From Chloroflexota bacterium (GTDB taxonomy: Bacteria > Chloroflexota > Dehalococcoidia > SM23-28-2 > RBG-16-64-32), in NCBI GenBank assembly GCA_005880075.1, contig VBJT01000051.1, positions 1-10,311 on the forward strand: DNA of 10,311 nt, read 5' to 3'. Below the pieces are notes generated by a model. The model had not been told where the DNA came from and did no database searches. It was given only the letters and a program-made list of their open reading frames with translations. The position numbers and the translations under genes were made by a program. This document shows, piece after piece, positions 5,969 to 10,311 of this stretch (position 1 is its first letter; each line of letters opens with the position of its first letter).

Positions 5969-6386
5969 GACGACGTCTTTCTTCGCGTGTTGAGGCGGTC
6001 ACCCATCCTGCTAAGAACGCGACCTGGAGAAACGAATCCGCGAGGTACACGAGGCGGGTTTGCCCGCGCAGCGAATACCAGAGATCGACGGCGCCGAGGC
6101 CGGCCGCGCTGCCGGCGCCCAGCAGCGCGATCTCCGGCGTGATCCGGCGTCGCCAGGCGGCGAGGGCAATCACGCTGCCGCTGACGGTCACGAGGATGCC
6201 CACAGTGCGGACAAGCCAGCGGTCTACTTTGGGGCCGGTGATCGCTTCGAAGGTTTTCATCGAAAGCAGCGGCCAAATGCCCGTACTCACGTACTCTGCC
6301 GACTGGGCGAGCGCCACCCAGCGCTCGAGTTGGTTGCCTCGCACAACGTCGATTATCGGGGAAGAAGGGTCAACGGTTCGATGCAA
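5952..6386 (-). CDS. Small multi-pass membrane protein of unknown function
   Basis: About 144 residues if translation starts at TTG 6386; there is no in-frame ATG before residue 43, and no Shine-Dalgarno is visible, so the start is uncertain. The core GIWPLLSMKTFEAITGPKVD (36-55), followed by RWLVRTVG, looks like a conserved family signature. It is followed by three hydrophobic segments at about 60-79, 86-104 and 113-130 (VYLADSFLQVAFLAGWV). The end is charged (STREERRRLDNSA). I have seen this general layout in uncharacterised bacterial membrane proteins but cannot name the family with confidence. The gene starts 17 bases after the stop of the frameshifted dcd frame (63 bases after the frame of the original dcd end), so it may be read from the dcd promoter. 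Confidence 0.65.
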   Translation of the reverse strand: MHRTVDPSSPIIDVVRGNQLERWVALAQSAEYVSTGIWPLLSMKTFEAITGPKVDRWLVRTVGILVTVSGSVIALAAWRRRITPEIALLGAGSAAGLGAVDLWYSLRGQTRLVYLADSFLQVAFLAGWVTASTREERRRLDNSA

Positions 6387-6403
6387 CAGACACGCGGCGG
6401 CTG

Positions 6404-6976
6404 TCAGAATGCTATCGCTTCCAAGGAGGAATCGATCGCCGTTAGCGTCTTACGCGTCTCCGTCCGTGGCGTCCTCGGAGATGCGAGAAGGGGTAGGGCC
6501 GGTCTGACCCTGGTACTTCGAGCCGAGGCCCGGCGTACCGTACGGCCGGTCGACCGGGCGATCGGCATCTGTGATTGGTTTGAGAGTTCGAGCGTGAGCT
6601 TGCCTGTCCATCCCGGGTCGACGTATCCCGCCGTGGCGTGGACCAGCAGGCCCAGACGGCCGAGGGAGGACCTACCGTCCACGCGCGCCACGATATCGTC
6701 CGGTAGGGTAATTGTCTCGAGTGTAGTCGCGAGGCAGAACGCGCCCGGCTGAACAATGAAAGGCTCCTCTGGGGCAATCGTCACCAGCTCGGTAAGCTCA
6801 TTTACCGGCTCTCGGACATCGACGTAGGGGCGAGTCGTGACGTTGAAGACGCGGAATGCGCTGTCGAGGCGGAGGTCCACGGAGGCGGGCTGAATGGCAT
6901 CGCGGTCGAGCGGGTCAATTACAATGCGGCGGGCCTTGAGCTGTTCCTTGATGTTCCGGTCGCTGAGGACAGACAT
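6404..6976 (-). pseudogene. dcd: dCTP deaminase, disrupted by an internal deletion and frameshift
   Basis: The frame from ATG 6976 gives a clear dCTP deaminase for 140 residues: MSVLSDRNIKEQL, IQPASVDLRLD, FCLATTLE, DGRSSLGRLGL with catalytic S103 and R107, and HATAGYVDPGWTGKLTLELSN with catalytic Glu E130. After MPIA (ending at about 6557) the frame reads nonsense (RSTGRTVRRA...) up to a stop at 6404. In the neighbouring frame, from 6557 to the TAA at 6450-6452, the true C-terminus appears: PVDRPYGTPGLGSKYQGQTG followed by PTPSRISED. The usual YPGMKIGQ segment between the two parts (about 17 residues) is absent, so about 52 bases are missing. The enzyme would normally make dUTP from dCTP. 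As read, it lacks the nucleotide-binding GSKYQGQ tail and is unlikely to work. An assembly error is the main alternative. Confidence 0.85.
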
Positions 6977-6982
6977 GCGTTG

Positions 6983-7011
6983 AAGGTAGGCGTGAACCGG
7001 CGAGGGGTCAA
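6983..7011 (-). promoter_or_regulatory. Promoter of dcd positioned for a leaderless transcript
   Basis: On the reverse strand TTGACC (7006-7011, 5/6 match) and TACCTT (6983-6988, 4/6 match) are exactly 17 bases apart. Only six bases (CAACGC) separate the -10 box from the ATG, so the expected start of transcription is the A of the start codon. No Shine-Dalgarno is present, in agreement with a leaderless mRNA. Confidence 0.6.
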
Positions 7012-7054
7012 GAGATAATCAGGAAAACGGGGGCGCGGCCTCGAATGGCGGGCA

Positions 7055-7079
7055 GTAACGTTACAGATATTAGGGCGTC
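7055..7079 (+). promoter_or_regulatory. Candidate ECF-type (autoregulated) promoter of the sigma factor gene
   Basis: GTAACGTT (7055-7062) carries the AAC core of ECF -35 elements, and CGTC (7076-7079) that of ECF -10 elements, with 16 bases between AAC and CGTC. Transcription would start only a few bases before the ATG at 7092, which has no Shine-Dalgarno. The -35 part overlaps a 10-bp palindrome, GTAACGTTAC (7055-7064), which could instead be an operator. The match is looser than the one before the SIMPL gene. Confidence 0.35.
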
Positions 7080-7091
7080 GCTTTCTATGAG

Positions 7092-7700
7092 ATGCAGAAC
7101 GATCCCGCCGTTTCCCTGACTTTGACCGTGGCCAACGATTACGAAGCCGAGCTAGTGGCGCGCGCCAAAGAGCGTTCGTCGCGGGCATGGGACGAGATCT
7201 ACGCCCGCCATTACGTACAAATTTATCGCTACATCCACGCCCGGGTGTTCGATGCGCACGTCGCCGAAGATCTAGCCTCTTCGGTGTTTCTGGGCGCGGT
7301 AAAGGGGATCAGCGCATACCAGTATCGCGGGCAGCCATTGCTTGCCTGGCTGTACCGAATCGCGCGTAACACGGTGAGCAGTCATCACCGCACGACCCTG
7401 ACACACCGCGTCGTCGCTCTGAGCACAATCACTGAGCTGACTGGCCGCGTATTTGGGCGGGCGGCGCGGCCGAAAGAACTCGAAGGCCCGCTCGAGGCGG
7501 ACCCTGGTGCGGTGGCCGAACGCATCGACCTAAGAGAAGCGCTGGCGGAGCTTCCGCAGGCTCAGCGAGAAGTGCTGATCCTTAAGTTTTTCCTGGGGAT
7601 GGAGGCGAAAGAGATCGGCGCGATCGTAAATAAGGAGCCTTCGGCTGTGTATTCGCTCCAGGCGCGCGCCCTTAACTCTCTGCGACGCAAGCTGCGCTAG
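7092..7700 (+). CDS. ECF-type sigma-70 family RNA polymerase sigma factor
   Basis: 202 residues with the two-domain ECF plan. Region 2 spans about 33-101: WDEIYARHYVQIYRYIHARV, then AEDLASSVFLGAVKGISAYQ, then WLYRIARNTVSSHHR, which would bind the -10 element and core enzyme. A linker of about 45 residues follows. Region 4 spans about 148-200 (LREALAELPQAQREVLILKF, then the helix-turn-helix MEAKEIGAIVNKEPSAVYSL) and would read the -35 element. Region 3 is absent, as expected for ECF factors. The gene is followed 93 bases later by a membrane protein that looks like its anti-sigma partner, and both end at one strong terminator, so they form an operon. An ECF-like motif upstream suggests autoregulation. 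The start ATG has no Shine-Dalgarno; an overlapping ATG at 7087 is out of frame. Confidence 0.92.
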   Translation: MQNDPAVSLTLTVANDYEAELVARAKERSSRAWDEIYARHYVQIYRYIHARVFDAHVAEDLASSVFLGAVKGISAYQYRGQPLLAWLYRIARNTVSSHHRTTLTHRVVALSTITELTGRVFGRAARPKELEGPLEADPGAVAERIDLREALAELPQAQREVLILKFFLGMEAKEIGAIVNKEPSAVYSLQARALNSLRRKLR

Positions 7701-7793
7701 TCGCAGGAAATTCCAGTCGCATCCGACGAATTCTAATCCAAGCAGCGATAAACAGATTGAAATGGACGGCGATTTGATGAAGGCTGAGGCGAA

Positions 7794-8723
7794 ATGAACA
7801 GAGCGATTTCGAAAGCAGTTGCCGATTGCATCTCCGAGATGGAGCGAGGCGCCGGCGTTGATGAGTGCCTGAAGCGACATCCTGCACTCGCCGATGAACT
7901 GCGCCCGCACCTGGTGACCTGGCAGGCAATGGCAACGGCTTCGCTGGTTCAGCCTCCAACCGGGGCTTTTGACGGAGGGCGGCGGGCGATGCTGCTCGCT
8001 CTCGAGTCAGCGCCGGTTGGATTTGGTCCGCGGGCTGCCGCGCGGCTCGCGCCGGCCTGGGCTACCGTCGCAGCGGCAGTCGCCGCGTTCCTGGTACTGC
8101 TAGGCGGAGCCGCAGGCGCATCGGCCGCCCTGGGTGGCCCGGATCCTGCGGGCGATGTCCTATCGGTCGTCGGTGTGAGCAGCAATGCCAATGATAACGC
8201 CGGTCAAGGCGGAATCGGCGATAGTTCCGCTTCGGACAGGGGTCTGGAGTGCGCCAATCCGAACGCTTTTGAGGGCAGCGCGAACAGCGAGGACAAAGGA
8301 CAGAACGCGGATGATGCTCACCAAAAGCAGTCGTGTGGGAGCAACGGCGCTGATGAGAGCAACACAGCGAACCAGGCCAGCGCTGGTTGCGAAGACGGTA
8401 ACAACGGTAACGGCAATGACGCCAACCACGACGATTCGGGCAACCCTGGCCAAGGGAACGGCAACAACGGCGCGATCTCGGGGAATACGAGCGGTGCCTG
8501 CACCGCCGGTCAGGAGACCTCGGACGCGAACCGGGGAAATGGCAACGACGCCAACCAAACCGATGAAGACAATCCCGGCCAGGGTCAAGGAAACCACGGC
8601 ACGAACGAGGGCAGCAACGCCGGCGGAAACGGCAACGCTAACGGTCAGTCGAACGATAACCCCAACGGCAACGCGAATCCTGGTGAGCCTCAGGGACAAG
8701 GCAACGGCCTGAATAAAAACTAG
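7794..8723 (+). CDS. Putative transmembrane anti-sigma factor with long Asn/Gly-rich outer domain
   Basis: 309 residues in three parts. Residues 1-87 are cytosolic, with CISEMERGAGVDECLKRHPA followed by LADELRPHL; this pattern is seen in Chloroflexota proteins encoded directly after ECF sigma factors (often with DUF5667). It lacks the zinc HxxxCxxC motif. Residues 88-114 form one transmembrane helix, with the N-terminus inside. Residues 115-309 are a low-complexity outer domain, dominated by Asn, Gly, Asp, Ser and Gln, almost free of aromatic residues, with four Cys (C153, C181, C199, C236). It contains two copies of a GNGNDAN...NPGQG unit 43 residues apart. The position in the sigma operon supports a sigma-sequestering role; this is inferred, not shown. 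The ATG has a weak GAGG 4 bases upstream and overlaps the TGA of an 11-codon open frame (7762-7797). Confidence 0.75.
   Translation: MNRAISKAVADCISEMERGAGVDECLKRHPALADELRPHLVTWQAMATASLVQPPTGAFDGGRRAMLLALESAPVGFGPRAAARLAPAWATVAAAVAAFLVLLGGAAGASAALGGPDPAGDVLSVVGVSSNANDNAGQGGIGDSSASDRGLECANPNAFEGSANSEDKGQNADDAHQKQSCGSNGADESNTANQASAGCEDGNNGNGNDANHDDSGNPGQGNGNNGAISGNTSGACTAGQETSDANRGNGNDANQTDEDNPGQGQGNHGTNEGSNAGGNGNANGQSNDNPNGNANPGEPQGQGNGLNKN
8406..8594 (+). repeat. Imperfect repeat units within the Asn/Gly-rich outer domain
   Basis: Two 20-residue units, 205-224 and 248-267 of the anti-sigma-like protein, share GNGNDAN, then NPGQG, then GN, with five or six substitutions. The spacing is 129 bases. 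The coding DNA is similar as well (GGCAA[TC]GACGCCAACCA in both), which suggests duplication. Shorter GNGN and NPNGNANPG echoes continue to the C-terminus. Confidence 0.65.
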
Positions 8724-8769
8724 CCAACGCTGACTACGACAACCGCATAGGGCATAACGCTTCCTCCTT

Positions 8770-8811
8770 GAAGCAGGCCCGCGCTCACTGGCGCGGGCCT
8801 GCTTCTTTTCT
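8770..8811 (+). terminator. Strong intrinsic terminator of the sigma/anti-sigma operon
   Basis: GAAGCAGGCCCGCGC (8770-8784) and GCGCGGGCCTGCTTC (8791-8805) form a perfect 15-bp stem with a 6-base loop (TCACTG), followed by TTTTCT. It lies 46 bases after the stop of the anti-sigma-like gene. The reverse strand has no T-run, so it acts for the plus strand. Confidence 0.92.
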
Positions 8812-8847
8812 GGGATATTGCTATCACCGATCGAGCGCAAACAGATA

Positions 8848-8872
8848 GGGTGCCCAGAAGAATGGGGCACCC
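8848..8872 (-). terminator. Intrinsic terminator candidate of the SIMPL lipoprotein gene
   Basis: On the reverse strand GGGTGCCC and GGGCACCC form an 8-bp perfect stem with a 9-base loop, followed by the moderately T-rich TATCTGTTTG. It begins 25 bases after the SIMPL stop codon. Together with the stronger hairpin at 8770-8811 it separates the two convergent operons. Confidence 0.6.
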
Positions 8873-8897
8873 CAATCCCGGGCTCTATCCGTAACGG

Positions 8898-9878
8898 CTA
8901 CTGCATGGCGTAGGTCACACTGATATTCGCAATTAGCTGCACCTGGCGCGGCTGGCCCGGTGCATATGCGATGCCGGCCAGCGGGTAGGGACCCGGCGGA
9001 TAGACGCCCGGATCGCAAGGCGTTCCGCCGAAGTAGGAGTAGTTGGAAGCGCCGGTGACCGCGCCGATGCCCACGCCCAGCGAGCGCGCGAACACAGCTG
9101 AGCGCGCCTTCGCGTCCTCGCCTGCCGCACGCATCGCCGCCTCCTCGAGCGCGATGCAGTCCTTCACGGTGTACGAGACGTTTGTGGAGTTGAGAACGAC
9201 GCCCGACAGGCCGGCGGAGGCATCAGTGGCGGATTTGACAACGCCATCCACAGCATCCACGTTGCCGACCTTCGCGCGCAGGGTCGCGCTGCTGGAGAAC
9301 TTATCGAAGTACGACTGCGCGAGGAACTCAATATCTTCGCGGGCGATTCCCGCGCTAACGATAGCGTCGATGACCGGCTGGAGGTCCGCTTCGGTAATCG
9401 GCGCAACTTCCTGAATGTTGGGCGCGGCGGGCGCGGATACGCCATCCGAACCGATGACTCCGGGCGCTATTTGACGCGTGCCCGTATCAGTGGCGGGCCC
9501 GTTCCGGCTGAAGTAAAACTCGGCAATCGCGCTGTCGGCATCGGCGGTGGCGGAGCCGAAGCCCTGCACCGTAATGCCATCATTGGTCTGCTGCAGCAGC
9601 GGCATGCGGTCGTTGACTCCAGCTCCAGCGATGCCCGCCGCTTTTGTCGGATCGTAACCGATAGCCGACTGAGCCGGGGCACCGCCGGATTGCTTCTCGG
9701 CCGGATTTGCTGAGCGTGAGCTATTCGTCTGGCGCCCAACGCCTTCGGTCAGAGCCGCCACGGAGAGGCCTTTTTGTGTGCGGACGCCAGAGAGCTTACC
9801 GTCTCCGTCGCCACAGGCAAGCACACCCCCGACCAAGACGAGCACCCCGATTGTCGCGACCAGATAGCGAATCTTCAT
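8898..9878 (-). CDS. SIMPL (DUF541) domain lipoprotein
   Basis: 326 residues. The N-terminus MKIRYLVATIGVLVLVGGVL ends in a lipobox with Cys at residue 22 (VLAC), followed by GDGDG, so it should be a lipid-anchored surface protein. Residues 23-100 are a polar, Ser/Gly/Ala-rich linker. From about 101 the SIMPL domain follows: ITVQGFGSATADADSAIAEF, then GIAREDIEFLAQSYFDKF (177-194), ALEEAAMRAAGEDAKARSAV (243-262) with SLGVGIG, and a last strand QVQLIANISVTYAM. C241 and C288 could form a disulfide. SIMPL proteins are secreted or periplasmic and poorly understood; some affect stress resistance or bind signalling partners. The ATG has GGAGGT 4 bases upstream. A near-consensus ECF promoter lies before it, which links it to the sigma factor encoded convergently next door. 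Confidence 0.88.
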   Translation of the reverse strand: MKIRYLVATIGVLVLVGGVLACGDGDGKLSGVRTQKGLSVAALTEGVGRQTNSSRSANPAEKQSGGAPAQSAIGYDPTKAAGIAGAGVNDRMPLLQQTNDGITVQGFGSATADADSAIAEFYFSRNGPATDTGTRQIAPGVIGSDGVSAPAAPNIQEVAPITEADLQPVIDAIVSAGIAREDIEFLAQSYFDKFSSSATLRAKVGNVDAVDGVVKSATDASAGLSGVVLNSTNVSYTVKDCIALEEAAMRAAGEDAKARSAVFARSLGVGIGAVTGASNYSYFGGTPCDPGVYPPGPYPLAGIAYAPGQPRQVQLIANISVTYAMQ

Positions 9879-9912
9879 TGCGACCTCCAGTTTCCTTGGA
9901 TTATCTGTAGCT

Positions 9913-9941
9913 TGAGACGCGGCCTTGGCGGATAAAGTTCC
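9913..9941 (-). promoter_or_regulatory. ECF sigma-type promoter of the SIMPL lipoprotein gene
   Basis: On the reverse strand GGAACTT (9935-9941) is followed after 16 bases by GTCTCA (9913-9918), almost the textbook GGAACTT-N16/17-TCTRA pattern of RpoE-type ECF sigma factors. It starts 5 bases after the stop of the upstream gene and leaves a leader of about 28 bases with a good Shine-Dalgarno. The adjacent ECF sigma factor (7092-7700) is the natural candidate to read it. Confidence 0.65.
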
Positions 9942-9946
9942 GCTAC

Positions 9947-10311
9947 TCAGGCAGTCCTTCGCCGCCTAACGGCAGCTTCGAGGACAATGGCGGCGACGAT
10001 TGCGACGAGCATCCCTGCCAGCACGATCTCCGCTGCACGCAGGGTTGAGATGCCGCCATCTTCGTTGGCAGCGGGTCGCGTAGCCGCTTGGCTCCCCTCT
10101 GCGCCGGGCTGGGCGTTAACGGCGCTGGGCGAGGGGACGGCGGGAGCCACCGGCGCTACGGCACCATTCGACGCGTTCCCGCAGATAGCGGCAACATTGG
10201 GGGATTGGGGGCTCGGGGTAGAGGTAGGTGCGGGCTCGGGCGTTGTAGTCGCAGTCGCGGGTGGCGTTTCGCCTGAACCGCGTCCGGCAGAGGTACCGGC
10301 ACCGCCTGCGC
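9947..10311 (-). CDS. C-terminal part of a Pro/Thr-rich, tail-anchored membrane protein (cut by window edge)
   Basis: The reverse strand is open from the right edge to a TGA at 9947-9949, giving about 120 residues. The visible part starts with a Gly/Ala/Thr/Pro-rich spacer (TATATTTPEPAPTSTPSPQS), passes a short segment with one Cys (VAAICGNASNGAV), and continues with more Pro/Ala linker. It ends with one hydrophobic helix, AAEIVLAGMLVAIVAAIVLE, and the basic tail AAVRRRRTA. That order (outer linker, helix, Arg tail) means a surface domain held by a C-terminal anchor; it resembles a sortase signal but no LPXTG is seen. The functional domain lies outside the window. An apparent GTG at 10150 is only an internal codon, as the frame continues upstream without a stop. 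It lies just ahead of the SIMPL gene. Confidence 0.7.
   Translation of the reverse strand, partial: AGGAGTSAGRGSGETPPATATTTPEPAPTSTPSPQSPNVAAICGNASNGAVAPVAPAVPSPSAVNAQPGAEGSQAATRPAANEDGGISTLRAAEIVLAGMLVAIVAAIVLEAAVRRRRTA

Noticed and set aside
7055..7064. GTAACGTTAC palindrome as a repressor operator
   Set aside because: A 10-bp palindrome alone is weak evidence, no regulator gene of a matching type is nearby, and the ECF promoter reading explains the same bases.
8160..8870. 236-codon minus-strand frame rich in Val and Ala that looks like membrane protein
   Set aside because: It is the complement of the Asn/Gly codons of the anti-sigma-like outer domain and passes straight through the strong terminator at 8770-8811.

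Overview
This is a GC-rich bacterial chromosome fragment carrying 14 protein genes, two of them cut by the window edges and one apparently broken. Several gene families point to Chloroflexota, perhaps a Dehalococcoidia-like lineage: a Ddn-type F420-dependent oxidoreductase, a DUF4389 membrane protein, DinB/MDMPI-fold proteins, and an ECF sigma factor paired with an anti-sigma-like protein whose N-terminus has the 'DECL-RHP-LADELRP' pattern. This assignment is an inference from family content; no rRNA or other marker gene is present.

Layout. 1-3171 (minus strand): a SAM methyltransferase (partial) coupled by a TGATG overlap to an MDMPI-family protein, a GNAT acetyltransferase, a stand-alone RibD, and a 59-residue membrane protein. 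3277-5316 (plus strand): a DinB-like protein, a five-unit heptamer tandem repeat placed directly after its stop, a classical SDR oxidoreductase, and a Ddn-like oxidoreductase with its own promoter. 5313-6976 (minus strand): a DUF4389 membrane protein that converges on and overlaps the Ddn gene by 3 bases, a small membrane protein, and dcd (dCTP deaminase). dcd has lost roughly 50 bases in the middle of its C-terminal part and is frameshifted. 7092-8723 (plus strand): an ECF sigma factor followed by a single-pass anti-sigma-like protein with a very long Asn/Gly-rich outer domain, closed by a strong intrinsic terminator. 8848-10311 (minus strand): a SIMPL-domain lipoprotein with its own terminator, and the C-terminal end of a Pro/Thr-rich, tail-anchored protein that runs off the window.

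How the parts may fit together. The most coherent unit is the right-hand third. The SIMPL lipoprotein is preceded by a near-textbook ECF promoter (GGAACTT, 16-base spacer, GTCTCA). The sigma gene itself is preceded by a looser AAC...CGTC arrangement. Together with the membrane-spanning anti-sigma-like protein, this suggests a self-contained cell-envelope signalling module: an outer sensor, an ECF sigma factor and a surface lipoprotein target. The rest of the window looks like short metabolic and detoxification transcription units, several lacking a Shine-Dalgarno sequence. dcd has a good promoter placed so that transcription would start at the ATG. RibD appears to lack about 30 residues inside its reductase domain, so two neighbouring enzymes have internal losses that could be real or could be assembly errors.
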